This document shows positions 27,413 to 38,202 of a stretch of DNA of 64,000 bases, piece by piece (the first letter of the stretch is position 1; every line of letters begins with the position of its first letter). The stretch is taken from assembly GCA_949285075.1 (NCBI GenBank), contig CASDXF010000024.1:1-64000 (forward strand). The letters are read 5' to 3'. A model generated the notes under the pieces. It ran no database searches. It was not told the origin of the DNA and worked only from the letters and a program-made list of their open reading frames with translations. This DNA comes from an uncultured Bacteroides sp. (GTDB lineage: Bacteria > Bacteroidota > Bacteroidia > Bacteroidales > Bacteroidaceae). A program made the translations under genes and the position numbers.

Positions 27413-27443
27413 AATTAGAAAATTGTTTTTCTTAATGAAACGA

Positions 27444-28958
27444 TTAAATGCGGAGCACGCCCTTATGCAATCCGAACTCCTTCCATTTGCTGATGGGACG
27501 GTTGTCCGTGACTGTACCACTCTTATTCTCCTCAAGATTCATCAGATAATCCATATATGCGGCTATCAGCGCAATGTTCTCGGCGCGCTCGGTAGTATGG
27601 GTAATCCGCTCACGGAGCTGCTCGCCGTTTTTAGCGATAAAGCCGGTATCATAGTGCCCCTCCACAAAGTCGGGCGTATCCATGATGGCCCGCAAATAGC
27701 TGATGTTGTTTTTCACGCCGGTTATCTTGTACTCGTGAAGCACGCGGCGCATTCTCTCGATGGCGTATTTACGGTTCGTGGCCCATACGATGAGCTTTCC
27801 AATCATAGGGTCGTAATAGATAGGAATCTCATAGCCCTCGTACACGTAGCTGTCGATGCGCACCCCTATTCCGTTCGGTTCCGTTATCTGCTTGATGATT
27901 CCCGGACTCGGCATGAAGTTCATCTCCGTATCTTCGGCGCAAATGCGGCATTCTATGGCGTGCCCGCGCTGCTTGATGTCCTCCTGCTTCAGTTGGAGCG
28001 GCTGACCATCGGCTATCTTGATTTGCTCCTTCACCAAATCCACGCCTACGACCTCTTCCGTAATCGGATGCTCCACTTGCAGGCGCGTATTCATCTCAAG
28101 AAAATAATAATTGCGGTTCTTGTCTACCAGAAACTCGATGGTTCCCGCACCGATATAGTTGACGGCCTTAGCCGCGGCCACCGCCTTTTCTCCCATATCC
28201 TTACGTAGCTCCGGGGTGATAAATACGGAAGGGGTCTCCTCGACAATTTTTTGATTACGACGCTGCACAGAACATTCACGCTCGCAAAGGTGAATAACGT
28301 TACCGAACTTGTCGCCCAGAATCTGGAACTCAATATGGTGGGGCTCCTCAACGAACTTCTCCAAATATACCGTATCGTCGCCGAAGGAGGAAAGCGACTC
28401 ACTCTTGGCCGTCGTATAAGCCTCTTCCACATCCTCCTTCTTATGGATGAGGCGCATTCCCTTTCCGCCTCCTCCCATCGAAGCCTTCAGCATCACGGGA
28501 TATCCTATCTGGTCGCAAAGCTTAACCGCTTCTTCTACGCTATTCAGGTTTTCTTGCGTTCCGGGCACTACCGGTACGCCCGCCTCAATCATTTTAATAC
28601 GGGCGGATATCTTATCTCCCATCGCTTCCATCGTCTCCGGATTGGGACCGATAAAGATGATGCCTTCCTCCTGACAGCGACGGGCAAAGGTAGCGTTTTC
28701 AGATAAAAAGCCGTATCCCGGATGAATGGCGTCCGCACAAACGGCTTTTGCTACTTCAATAATTTTTTCGATATTCAGATAGCTGTCCTTAGACGCGGCA
28801 GGTCCTACGCAATAGGCCTCGTCCGCATAGAGAACATGTTTCGCCGTCCGGTCCGCTTCCGAGAATATGGCAATGCTTGTAATTTCCATTTCCCTACAAG
28901 AACGCATCACCCTAACGGCAATTTCACCACGATTGGCTACTAAGATTCTTTTTATCAT
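27444..28958 (-). CDS. biotin carboxylase subunit
   Basis: A 504-residue ATP-grasp enzyme that carboxylates biotin with bicarbonate. It begins MIKRILVANRGEIAVRVMRS, then has HPGYGFLSEN at about 78-87, the glycine-rich ATP lid KASMGGGGKGMR at about 157-168, and the active-site stretch FLEMNTRLQVEHPITEEV at about 283-300. It is about 55 residues longer than AccC of E. coli, like the alpha subunits of propionyl-CoA carboxylases in this phylum. It is the first gene of the operon and lies behind a cobalamin riboswitch (29089-29258), leaving a leader of about 130 bases with a further hairpin at 29061-29031. Confidence 0.94.
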   Translation of the reverse strand: MIKRILVANRGEIAVRVMRSCREMEITSIAIFSEADRTAKHVLYADEAYCVGPAASKDSYLNIEKIIEVAKAVCADAIHPGYGFLSENATFARRCQEEGIIFIGPNPETMEAMGDKISARIKMIEAGVPVVPGTQENLNSVEEAVKLCDQIGYPVMLKASMGGGGKGMRLIHKKEDVEEAYTTAKSESLSSFGDDTVYLEKFVEEPHHIEFQILGDKFGNVIHLCERECSVQRRNQKIVEETPSVFITPELRKDMGEKAVAAAKAVNYIGAGTIEFLVDKNRNYYFLEMNTRLQVEHPITEEVVGVDLVKEQIKIADGQPLQLKQEDIKQRGHAIECRICAEDTEMNFMPSPGIIKQITEPNGIGVRIDSYVYEGYEIPIYYDPMIGKLIVWATNRKYAIERMRRVLHEYKITGVKNNISYLRAIMDTPDFVEGHYDTGFIAKNGEQLRERITHTTERAENIALIAAYMDYLMNLEENKSGTVTDNRPISKWKEFGLHKGVLRI

Positions 28959-29030
28959 AACTTCTCAATATAAGTGCATACACATCTCCCCCCATTTTAT
29001 TTTTAAGGAACACCGTATTTTTCGATTTGG

Positions 29031-29061
29031 GGGTTAACAAATGACATTTTCCTCTTAACCC
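29031..29061 (-). promoter_or_regulatory. leader hairpin, likely riboswitch expression platform
   Basis: On the minus strand GGGTTAA (29061-29055) pairs with TTAACCC (29037-29031) around a 17-base loop. It lies between the cobalamin aptamer and the biotin carboxylase start, where an expression platform is expected. No T run follows, so control would be at translation or by alternative pairing; this is inference. Confidence 0.45.
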
Positions 29062-29088
29062 ACGCAGAGAAAAACATTAAGCCGATTT

Positions 29089-29258
29089 GGAAGGTATTCT
29101 GACTAGCTCCTATCCTATAATGCCTTCCCAACGAACACATATATAATTTTGGCATAGAATATTTATATGGAGCCTCACAGCAGCGGGGACTGTTCGGGAC
29201 TCACACCCGATTCCCTTTTTAATCAACGTTTACAACCATAAGCGTTGAACCAAATCCG
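29089..29258 (-). promoter_or_regulatory. cobalamin (B12) riboswitch
   Basis: Read on the minus strand, the region contains the conserved cobalamin aptamer core: GGGAATCGGGTGTGAGTCCC, then GAACAGTCCCCGCTGCTGTGAG (29213-29174), and further on GGGAAGGCATTATAGGATAG with GGAGCTAGTCAG and closing ACCTTCC (29128-29089). The 5' part TTTGGTTCAACG with the pairing AACGTTGATT forms the outer stem. These elements appear in the order of Rfam Cobalamin aptamers. The downstream operon encodes a biotin-dependent acyl-CoA carboxylase/decarboxylase, which acts next to B12-dependent methylmalonyl-CoA mutase in propionate metabolism. A TATATTCG promoter-like box lies just upstream at about 29273-29266. Confidence 0.9.
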
Positions 29259-29472
29259 GCGCGAATATAGATAAATATTGAATAAGATGTTCTTTTTTAT
29301 ACTAAAGTTTCATGCGAGAGGGCCTTTCCTAAGAGTCTGTCGTTTTAAATTCCGTCCGAGTTTATTTCGAGAGTCCCTTTTCAAATGCGCTTTTTCAATT
29401 CATCCAAAAAAGACTGTTATCAAACGGCGCACGGCCGCTCTTTTAAGGTCAAACAATCCACCGCGTTTTCTC
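29259..29472. other. gap with promoter box and decayed repeat
   Basis: No supported gene. It holds a minus-strand TATATTCG box for the riboswitch transcript near 29273-29266 and, at about 29331-29390, a decayed fragment of the AGAGNCTGT repeat family (AGAGTCTGTCG, then CCGAGTTTATTTCGAGAGTC). Confidence 0.45.
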
Positions 29473-30005
29473 ACCGAAAATGGTCTATTTTTAAGATTTT
29501 CCTCCAAAACAGTCCAACGAAAATTTCCGTTTTAGGCGGACAAATCGCATAAAAAACATATAAAAACCGCGTGTTTCGGAAGAAAAAACGCCCATTTACG
29601 CCCTCCAGAAGAGGTTGAAAAGGAAAATCGAGCGTGAGCCGCAGCCCTATCTCTCGGATGAAGTCGCCCTTCCGCTCACGAACCAAAGGGCTTCCGCTCA
29701 ACCGAAACAGCCCATCGGGGCAAATCGAAGCGGGATTTTAAGTCTTTCCGCTTCTAACAGCTCTCTTTTTCCATACGAAGAAAAAGTGTCAATAGTTCTA
29801 ATATTCAACCACAAAACCATTAAAAAGGCAAATTTTAAAGACATACACGAACACAAAGACGCACATATCCCCATTTAGCTTACAGTCTGAATTTCGCTAA
29901 CGCTCCTACGCCGCGTTCTTTTCGTCCGGGCCGTACCCCAGTCGGAATTATCGCGTTCTAGAGGCGCCAAGATGTTCCGTTTTTCAGAATGGTCTGTTTT
30001 TAAGA
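29473..30005 (-). repeat. composite repeat, copy 2 (about 533 bp, inverted)
   Basis: The same composite repeat as at 24596-25128, on the minus strand. Reading from 30005 downward: module 1 (AACGCGATAATTCC is here GAACGCGATAATTCC) with GCGTTAGCGAAATTCAG; module 2 with TATTGACACTTTTTC; a 22-bp array (GAGCGGAAG units, about 29700-29630); module 4 with CGCATAAAAAACATATAA on the plus strand; and module 5 (AATCTTAAAAATAGACCATT). It stands between the divergent carboxylase and thiamine operons. Confidence 0.8.
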
Positions 30006-30187
30006 TTCCGTTAACAAGACATAGCCGCGCCCGCCCAATTACAATAAACAACGTTATATGTCACTCTTTTTACAAGAAAAACTCTTGCACATATTGTACA
30101 AAGCTAGGATGTCCGCAACGCGTTTTTCATGGCACTAATTTTTTAGAATTAAGGCTAACAAAGGTTAGACTCAACGGAACCTTTTTT

Positions 30188-30300
30188 AGAGCCTGTCTAC
30201 ATTTCACGTTTAAGCAATCTGCTCAGGTGTATTTTGAATCCCTTTCCCGCCTCTTTTCCCGATTCCTCTCATCAGATAACCCGTTATATAAATGGAGAAA
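30188..30300 (+). repeat. diverged copy of AGAGNCTGT repeat family
   Basis: It begins AGAGCCTGTC, followed by CACGTTTAAGCAATCTGCTC and a diverged core CATCAGATAACCCGTTATA, matching in order the elements at 42865 and 63306. The second end is not found. It precedes the thiamine riboswitch. Confidence 0.6.
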
Positions 30301-30376
30301 ACAGGGATTGCTCCGAAAAAAACGCCTAAGCGCTTCATTGTTTCCAACATTTTCACTTACTTTGCCCGCACAAAAG

Positions 30377-30451
30377 ACAAGGGGTGCTCCCAAAAGGGGC
30401 TGAGATTATACCCTAAGAACCTGATACGGGTAATGCCGTCGCAGGGAACGT
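30377..30451 (+). promoter_or_regulatory. TPP riboswitch (THI element)
   Basis: The conserved THI-box parts are present: GGGGTGCTC, then GGGGCTGAGATTATACCC, GAACCTGATACGGGTAATGC and CGCAGGGAAC. It lies 72 bases before thiS and so controls the thiamine operon through thiamine pyrophosphate. A weak promoter-like TTACTTTG is at 30357-30364. No terminator is obvious between aptamer and ATG, so control may be translational. Confidence 0.96.
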
Positions 30452-30522
30452 TCTTGATCAGAAACCCTTCCCACGAGCGGAGTCCCCCCGCAGTCTTTTA
30501 TACATTAATACATATAGACGGA

Positions 30523-30726
30523 ATGATTACAGTAGAAGTAAATGAAAAGCGAATGGAGGTAACGCCGGACTGTTCGCTCACCGAATTGCTTAAAGTCCTC
30601 GAACAATCTGAACGGGGTACAGCCATAGCTGTAAATGAGCGAATAATCTCCCGCCCGCTATGGGAAAATACGACCCTAAAAGAAGGCGACAAGGTAATAA
30701 TCATCAAAGCGGCATTCGGAGGATAA
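30523..30726 (+). CDS. thiS: sulfur carrier protein ThiS
   Basis: A 67-residue beta-grasp sulfur carrier ending in the required Gly-Gly (KAAFGG). ThiF adenylates this C terminus and it then carries thiocarboxylate sulfur to ThiG for the thiazole ring. The frame is open far upstream, through the riboswitch, but the ATG at 30523 gives MITVEVNEKR, the standard N terminus. First gene of the thiamine operon; thiE follows after 4 bases. Confidence 0.95.
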   Translation: MITVEVNEKRMEVTPDCSLTELLKVLEQSERGTAIAVNERIISRPLWENTTLKEGDKVIIIKAAFGG

Positions 30727-30730
30727 AGAT

Positions 30731-31378
30731 ATGATAAGTTTGCAGTTCATCACTCATCAGACCGAACGGTACACTTACCTCGACTCGGCCATGTTAGCTC
30801 TCGAAGGTGGATGCAAATGGATACAGTTGCGAATGAAGGACGCTTCGGACGAAGAAGTGGAAGCCGTAGCCCGCAAGCTGAAAACCGCCTGCCGTGAACA
30901 TGGAGCTATCCTGATACTGGACGACCGCGTGCATTTAGCCAAGAAGCTGGAGATTGACGGCGTGCATTTAGGACTGAAAGATATGCCAATCGACGAGGCG
31001 CGCCGAGAATTAGGCGAAGCGTTTATCATAGGAGGTACAGCCAATACGTTCGAAGACGCGGAACGTCATTGGCGCATGGGAGCCGACTACCTCGGTATCG
31101 GTCCTTTCCGTTTCACAGAAACCAAACAGAACCTTAGCCCCATATTGGGTCTCGAAGGCTACACAAGCATTATCAATCGCATGACAGAAGCCGGAATCAA
31201 TCTGCCGACCGTAGCCATAGGAGGCGTAACCTACGACGACATACCCGCCTTGCTCCGTACTGGCGTTCGGGGCATAGCCATGTCTGGAGCCATACTCCAC
31301 GCTCCAGACCCGGTAGCCGAAGTGGCGCGTATCCTAGAAGCGCCTATCACACAACGCGATGATGAGGCTAATTTCTAA
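30731..31378 (+). CDS. thiE: thiamine phosphate synthase
   Basis: A 215-residue TIM-barrel enzyme that joins the pyrimidine and thiazole phosphates to give thiamine phosphate. Seen are QLRMKDAS at about 31-38, [21 protein letters not shown] at about 56-77 (pyrophosphate and magnesium site), the phosphate loop [22 protein letters not shown], and VAIGGV near the end. All are standard. Second gene in the operon behind the TPP riboswitch. A second ThiE-like gene lies at the operon end. Confidence 0.95.
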   Translation: MISLQFITHQTERYTYLDSAMLALEGGCKWIQLRMKDASDEEVEAVARKLKTACREHGAILILDDRVHLAKKLEIDGVHLGLKDMPIDEARRELGEAFIIGGTANTFEDAERHWRMGADYLGIGPFRFTETKQNLSPILGLEGYTSIINRMTEAGINLPTVAIGGVTYDDIPALLRTGVRGIAMSGAILHAPDPVAEVARILEAPITQRDDEANF

Positions 31379-31412
31379 TTCAATAATAAGACAAAACCAA
31401 AACATTCATAAA

Positions 31413-33894
<2,482 letters not shown>

Positions 33895-33919
33895 TTTACG
33901 ACCTCAAAGGATTAAAGAA

Positions 33920-35068
33920 ATGTTTTCTGACGAATTAGAAAAAATATCTTGGGAAGAGACAACCGAAGCTATCTACTCTAAGACAGACTCCGACGTACGT
34001 CACGCCTTAGGAAAACGAGAGCAACTGAACGTTGACGACTTCATGGCGCTAATCTCTCCCGCGGCGGCTCCTTATCTGGAAACAATGGCCCGCCTCAGTC
34101 AAAAATACACGATGGAACGATTTGGGAAAACCATCTCCATGTTCGTGCCACTATACCTCACCAACTCGTGCACCAACTCGTGCGTGTACTGCGGTTTCCA
34201 CATCAGCAACCCGATGAAGCGCACGATATTGACGGAAGAAGAAATCGTCAACGAGTACAAGGCCATCAAGCGATTGGCCCCGTTCGAGAACCTTTTGCTT
34301 GTCACGGGAGAGAATCCCGCAGTAGCCGGCGTTCCCTACATCGCCCGAGCACTGGACTTGGCCAAGCCTTACTTCAGCAACCTGCAAATCGAGGTCATGC
34401 CGCTGAAGGCCGAAGAGTACAAGGATCTGACTTATCACGGTCTGAACGGAGTCATCTGCTTTCAGGAAACTTATCATAAGGACAACTACAAGCTTTATCA
34501 CCCGAGAGGCATGAAGTCCAAGTTCGAGTGGCGCGTCAACGGCTTCGACCGGATGGGGCAAGCGGGCGTACACAAAATAGGCTTGGGAGTGCTGATTGGC
34601 TTGGAAGAGTGGAGAACGGATGTCACGATGATGGCTTATCACCTCCGCTATTTGCAGAAACACTACTGGAAGACCAAGTACAGCGTCAATTTCCCCCGTA
34701 TGCGCCCCTCCGAAAACGGAGGATTCCAACCGAACGTTATCATGAACGACCGTGAACTGGCTCAGCTCACCTTCGCCATGCGCATCTTCGACCACGACGT
34801 AGACATATCCTACTCGACCCGGGAAAGCGCGGAATTCCGAAACCACATGGCCACACTGGGAGTGACGACCATGAGCGCGGAGAGTAAAACGGAGCCGGGA
34901 GGATATTACAGCTATCCGCAGACGTTAGAGCAATTCCACGTGAGCGATGAGCGGAAGGCCGTAGAGGTGGAACGGGACCTGAAGAAACTCGGACGGGAAC
35001 CGGTATGGAAGGACTGGGACCAAAGTTTCGACATGCTCCCTCAAAATATGGACAGGCATGCGGTATGA
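33920..35068 (+). CDS. thiH: 2-iminoacetate synthase
   Basis: A 382-residue radical SAM tyrosine lyase that supplies dehydroglycine for thiazole formation in anaerobes. The cluster cysteines are in TNSCTNSCVYCGF (C-x3-C-x2-C) at about residues 81-90. The family segments MKRTILTEEEI, LLVTGENP, CFQETYHKDNY and STRESAEFRNH follow in order. ThiH rather than the oxygen-dependent ThiO fits an anaerobe. The stop overlaps the start of thiF by 11 bases. The ATG at 33920 is the first that does not overlap thiC. Confidence 0.96.
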   Translation: MFSDELEKISWEETTEAIYSKTDSDVRHALGKREQLNVDDFMALISPAAAPYLETMARLSQKYTMERFGKTISMFVPLYLTNSCTNSCVYCGFHISNPMKRTILTEEEIVNEYKAIKRLAPFENLLLVTGENPAVAGVPYIARALDLAKPYFSNLQIEVMPLKAEEYKDLTYHGLNGVICFQETYHKDNYKLYHPRGMKSKFEWRVNGFDRMGQAGVHKIGLGVLIGLEEWRTDVTMMAYHLRYLQKHYWKTKYSVNFPRMRPSENGGFQPNVIMNDRELAQLTFAMRIFDHDVDISYSTRESAEFRNHMATLGVTTMSAESKTEPGGYYSYPQTLEQFHVSDERKAVEVERDLKKLGREPVWKDWDQSFDMLPQNMDRHAV

Positions 35069-35747
35069 CCGGCAAACCATACTCCCCGAAATTGGTGAGG
35101 AAGGGCAGCGGAAGCTGAAGGCGGCCCGTGTGCTAATCGCAGGCGTGGGAGGCTTAGGCTCTCCCATCGCCCTTTATCTGACCGGAGCGGGCGTGGGAAC
35201 TATCGGACTTATCGACGACGATAAGGTGAGCGTCAGCAATCTACAGCGACAGATACTGTACAATGAGGCGGACGTGGGCCGGGCCAAAGCGACTCGGGCA
35301 GCCGAACGGCTGTCAACGCTCAATAGCGAAGTGAACTTCCAAGCCTATCCCACCCGTCTCGTCAAGGAAAACGCCAAGCATATCATCAGTGGCTACGACA
35401 TCGTGATAGACGGCTGCGACAATCTCGCCACCCGCTACTTAATAAACGACACGTGCATCAAATTAGGGAAAGTATACGTCTATGGAGCCATAAGCGAGTT
35501 TGAAGGGCAAGTGTCCGTATTCAATTACGGGAAATCCCCCAAAAGCTATCGGGACTTATTTCCCGACGAGGAGTCGGCGAGCCAAATATCCGCCTCTAAG
35601 GGCGTGATGGGAGTCACTCCCGCCATTGTAGGAACCGTAGAGGCTACGGAGGCGCTAAAGATAATTTGCGGATTCGGAGAAGTATTGAGCGGAAAGCTCT
35701 GGACTATCGACCTGCGGACATGGCGGTCTAACCTATTTTCACTATAA
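35058..35747 (+). CDS. thiF: ThiF adenylyltransferase lacking zinc cysteines
   Basis: A 229-residue E1-like enzyme that adenylates the ThiS C terminus. It has YDRQTILPEIGEEGQRKL, the nucleotide loop GVGGLGSPIALYL at about 30-42, DDDKVSVSNLQRQILY at about 53-68 and DGCDNLATRYLIND. The two CxxC pairs that bind structural zinc in E. coli ThiF and MoeB are absent: where the first pair is expected the sequence reads SYRDLFPDE, and no paired cysteines occur near the end. The GVMGVTPAIVGTVEATEALK segment is otherwise normal. Gene position in the thi operon makes ThiF far more likely than MoeB. Confidence 0.9.
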   Translation: MRYDRQTILPEIGEEGQRKLKAARVLIAGVGGLGSPIALYLTGAGVGTIGLIDDDKVSVSNLQRQILYNEADVGRAKATRAAERLSTLNSEVNFQAYPTRLVKENAKHIISGYDIVIDGCDNLATRYLINDTCIKLGKVYVYGAISEFEGQVSVFNYGKSPKSYRDLFPDEESASQISASKGVMGVTPAIVGTVEATEALKIICGFGEVLSGKLWTIDLRTWRSNLFSL

Positions 35748-35776
35748 ACAAGAAGGCCGCGGAAAGGTAACCACTT

Positions 35777-35818
35777 AGAGCCTGTCGCTTAAATTTTGCC
35801 CGGGTTTATTTTGCGATT
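35777..35818. repeat. fragment of AGAGNCTGT repeat family
   Basis: AGAGCCTGTCGCTTAAATTT followed by TGCCCGGGTTTATTTTGCGA corresponds to one end of the element at 42865-43029 (read from its right end). Only this end is present. It sits between thiF and the last thi gene. Confidence 0.55.
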
Positions 35819-35841
35819 CTGCCGATTGGCCCTATCTTTAC

Positions 35842-35933
35842 GGTTGGATAGCTCAAATTTCCCAACCGGGTAGCTGGAACCGCCCGCCCGGGTAGTCGGA
35901 ACTGCCCGCCCGGGTAGCTGGAACCGCCTAGTT
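35842..35933. repeat. tandem array, 22-bp period, about 4 units
   Basis: The core GGGTAGCTGGAAC recurs at 35868, 35890 (GGGTAGTCGGAAC) and 35912, exactly 22 bases apart, with CGCCCGCCC between; a decayed unit (GGATAGCTCAAAT) lies one period earlier at 35846. It is inside the thiamine transcription unit, 50 bases before the last gene. Confidence 0.85.
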
Positions 35934-35982
35934 GAGTAATTAGAGATGGCCAATCGCCTGACATAAATAATTTAAAACAAGA

Positions 35983-36591
35983 ATGAAACTGATTGTAGTC
36001 ACTACCCCCACCTTCTTCGTTGAAGAAGACAAGATTATCACCGCCCTGTTTGAGGAAGGACTGGACATCCTGCACCTCAGAAAGCCCGAAACCCCCGCCA
36101 TGTTCTCGGAACGCCTGCTCACGCTCATCCCCGAAAAATATCACCGGCGTATCGTAACGCACGAGCACTTCTACCTGAAGGAAGAATTCTGCCTGATGGG
36201 AATCCACCTCAACTCGCGCAACCCTACCCCGCCGGAAGACTATGAGGGACATATCAGTTGTTCGTGCCACTCGATAGAGGAAGTCAAGAACAAGAAGCAT
36301 TTCTACGACTACGTGTTCATGAGCCCCATATACGACAGCATTTCCAAGAACGGATACCATTCCACCTACACGGCGGAAGAGCTTCGGCAAGCGAGGAAAG
36401 CCAAGATTATCGATTCCAAAGTCATCGCGTTGGGAGGTGTCAGCGCGGATAATCTGCTAGAGATAAAGGACTTCGGATTCGGAGGAGCCGCCGTATTGGG
36501 AGACTTATGGAACAAGTTCGACGCCTGTTCAGACCAAGACTTCTCGGCCATAATCCAACATTTTAAGGAGCTAAAGAAACTGACGGAGTAA
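35983..36591 (+). CDS. ThiE/TenI-like protein
   Basis: A 202-residue TIM-barrel protein of the ThiE/TenI family, second of two in this operon. It has VTTPTFF, GLDILHLRKPE at about 27-37, MGIHLNSRNP, DYVFMSPIYDSISKNGY and VIALGGVSADN. The LHLRKP stretch replaces the LRMKD of true ThiE, and the pyrophosphate site residues seen in the first ThiE are not all obvious. It may be the thiazole tautomerase (TenI role) or a second thiamine phosphate synthase; sequence alone does not decide. It is separated from thiF by 235 bases containing repeats, and followed by a strong bidirectional terminator. Confidence 0.8.
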   Translation: MKLIVVTTPTFFVEEDKIITALFEEGLDILHLRKPETPAMFSERLLTLIPEKYHRRIVTHEHFYLKEEFCLMGIHLNSRNPTPPEDYEGHISCSCHSIEEVKNKKHFYDYVFMSPIYDSISKNGYHSTYTAEELRQARKAKIIDSKVIALGGVSADNLLEIKDFGFGGAAVLGDLWNKFDACSDQDFSAIIQHFKELKKLTE

Positions 36592-36644
36592 GAAACGAGA
36601 GTCCCCGTAAAGCCTTAAAAGCTTTACGGGGACTCTTCGTTTCA
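36591..36644. terminator. strong bidirectional terminator
   Basis: A perfect 16-bp stem AGAGTCCCCGTAAAGC (36598-36613) and its complement (36621-36636) around a 7-base loop, extended by GAAACG/CGTTTC outside with one bulge. It stands between the convergent thiamine operon and the small outer-membrane barrel gene and should stop both. Confidence 0.88.
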
Positions 36645-36680
36645 GGCAAGGCGGGTAGCTAAACCCGCCAAAAACGTCCC

Positions 36681-37196
36681 TTAAAAATTATAATGAAAGC
36701 CTATCGCTAAATTATCGCTGCTGAAATCTAGCCCAAAGGCGTCGCCCTCTCCCGCTACATTCCTTTGATAGCCCAAGAAGCCATACTTAGCCACAAAAGA
36801 AAACTTGTCGCTCAACTTAACCGCGATGCCCGGACGGAAACCTACCTGACCATATTTAAGAGTCTCCACATCCTTCACCTTATTGAAACCGACGGTAGCC
36901 GTTCCGTCCAAGAACAAACGAACCGCCCCATTCTCATAGTAAGACCAACGGACGTAAGGGGCTATCGCAAAGGAATTCACCGTCAATCCGCTATTGTAGT
37001 CGTGAGAGTAAGCCAACTCCGTACCTATCGCCCATTTCTCGCTAAAGTTATAACCCACCTCGGGAGCTACCGTAAAGTTCGAGTAATTCTCCGTAGAGTT
37101 ACGCCATAAGCTGAAAGAGCCCCCTACATAAACGTTTTGCGCCTTCACCGCTACCGCAGCCATTAGAACAGCCACTACCAATAATGCTTTTTTCAT
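36681..37196 (-). CDS. small outer-membrane beta-barrel protein
   Basis: A 171-residue protein with a signal peptide (MKKALLVVAVLMAAVAVKAQ) and alternating beta strands typical of an eight-stranded OmpA/OmpX-like barrel (outer membrane protein beta-barrel family). Strands such as VYVGGSFSLWRN, WAIGTELAYSHDY and FSFVAKYGFLGYQ alternate hydrophobic residues, and the last residue is phenylalanine (GFHYNF), the usual sorting signal. No periplasmic OmpA domain is present. The function is unknown. A minus-strand -7-like box TACTTTCG lies at 37263-37256. It is the only gene of its transcript. Confidence 0.85.
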   Translation of the reverse strand: MKKALLVVAVLMAAVAVKAQNVYVGGSFSLWRNSTENYSNFTVAPEVGYNFSEKWAIGTELAYSHDYNSGLTVNSFAIAPYVRWSYYENGAVRLFLDGTATVGFNKVKDVETLKYGQVGFRPGIAVKLSDKFSFVAKYGFLGYQRNVAGEGDAFGLDFSSDNLAIGFHYNF

Positions 37197-37255
37197 CTCA
37201 TTTATATTTTTAATTTAACATAAGCTTCGCTTTACGCGAAGCCATTATCTGCCCG

Positions 37256-37263
37256 CGAAAGTA
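37256..37263 (-). promoter_or_regulatory. -7-like promoter box
   Basis: Minus-strand TACTTTCG (TAnnTTCG variant), 60 bases upstream of the small barrel protein start. Confidence 0.45.
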
Positions 37264-37350
37264 CATTTCCCGCTCATATTAAACAAATATTTGGTTATCT
37301 TTCTTTAAAATCCGCCCTGTACGGAATCTCCCGTCCTTACCCCCTTTCTT

Positions 37351-37894
37351 ATCTTAAAAAATGACCATCCTGAAAAACGGAACATCTTAATGCCTGAGAA
37401 ACGCGATAATTCCGGCCGAGGTACAGCTTGGACGAAAAAAACGCGCTTTTACGGCGTTAGGGAAATTCAGCTTGCTATCGAAAGAAACGCTAATGCGTCT
37501 TTTTGCTTTTTCCTATTCAATATTCACCTCCTCACGGTTTCAATTCCCTTTATCTGACGTAAAAAAGACACTTCCTCACGCATCGGAATTTACAGGCAAT
37601 TAGAGGCGAAAGAGTGTTAAATCCCGCCCGAAAATTCCCCAAAACCGCAGGTCGCTTGTGGAAAAGCCTTTCGGCTATCGAGCCATAGCCCCATTTCTCC
37701 CGAGCCATAGAGCGACCTCTCGCGAGAAACGTCCCTTTCCATCAACCCAAAAAGCGCGCGCGAACCGCATAAATATGCAATATCGAGCCAAAATATACAG
37801 TTTTTATGCGTTTTTTATGCAGTCCGTACGCTAAACGGAACGCTTTTACCCAAATCCTTTCAGGCCGGAATCTTAAAAATGGAACATTTTGGCG
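37351..37894 (+). repeat. composite repeat, copy 3 (about 544 bp)
   Basis: Plus-strand copy of the composite repeat. Module 1 has CTGAAAAACGGAACAT and AAACGCGATAATTCCGGCCG (37369-37420); module 2 is weak; the 22-bp array has units at 37679, 37701 and 37723 (CGAGCCATAG); module 4 has CGCATAAATATGC and TTTTTATGCGTTTTTTATGC (37766-37820); module 5 is AATCTTAAAAATGGAACATT (37869-37888). It is directly followed by a MITE-like element at 37926. Confidence 0.8.
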
Positions 37895-37925
37895 AATCCT
37901 ATCCCGAAGGCATTCGAGCCATTAC

Positions 37926-38108
37926 GAAATCCGTTTTTTAAAATTCTCCTTGAAAAAAGTGAAACATAGCAAAATGGACGGAAGGCAACACGCGATGAGC
38001 CTTAAGAAGGTTCTTCGTCAGATAGCCCGCTATCTTCCTCATCACTGTGGCGAAAACGGCTCAAAAACTCATCCCAAATCATCGCACGATAAATTCAAAA
38101 CAGCTTCT
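37926..38108. mobile_element. MITE-like element, 183 bp, inverted relative to 8529
   Basis: Reverse-complement relative of the element at 8529-8722. The right end AAATTCAAAACAGCTTCT (38091-38108) differs by one base from the 8529 family end; the left end is decayed. The interior matches closely: TTCTTCGTCAGATAGCCCGC followed by TATCTTCCTCA, and CTCATCCCAAATCATCGCAC. It ends 59 bases before the promoter box of the META-domain gene. Confidence 0.78.
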
Positions 38109-38166
38109 TAAAAGCAAAAAAAACGAAACCGTTTCTCTATTTTCCCGCGTTTCTTCCTTTATTTCT

Positions 38167-38174
38167 TATCTTTG
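38167..38174 (+). promoter_or_regulatory. -7 promoter box for META-domain gene
   Basis: TATCTTTG fits TAnnTTTG and lies 28 bases ahead of the ATG at 38203. Confidence 0.6.
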
Positions 38175-38202
38175 CCTTCGGTTTAACTTAAACGTCACAA
38201 AA

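Noticed and set aside
27423..28208. Open frame on the plus strand opposite the biotin carboxylase gene
   Set aside because: Antisense to a gene with complete ATP-grasp motifs; no independent support.
29281..29535. Small open frame of 85 codons in the repeat island
   Set aside because: It runs across a decayed repeat fragment and the composite repeat end; composition is Phe/Arg-rich low complexity with no conservation among repeat copies.
35058..35747. MoeB (molybdopterin synthase adenylyltransferase) instead of ThiF
   Set aside because: The gene overlaps thiH and the operon encodes ThiS and no molybdopterin genes, so ThiF is the better call.
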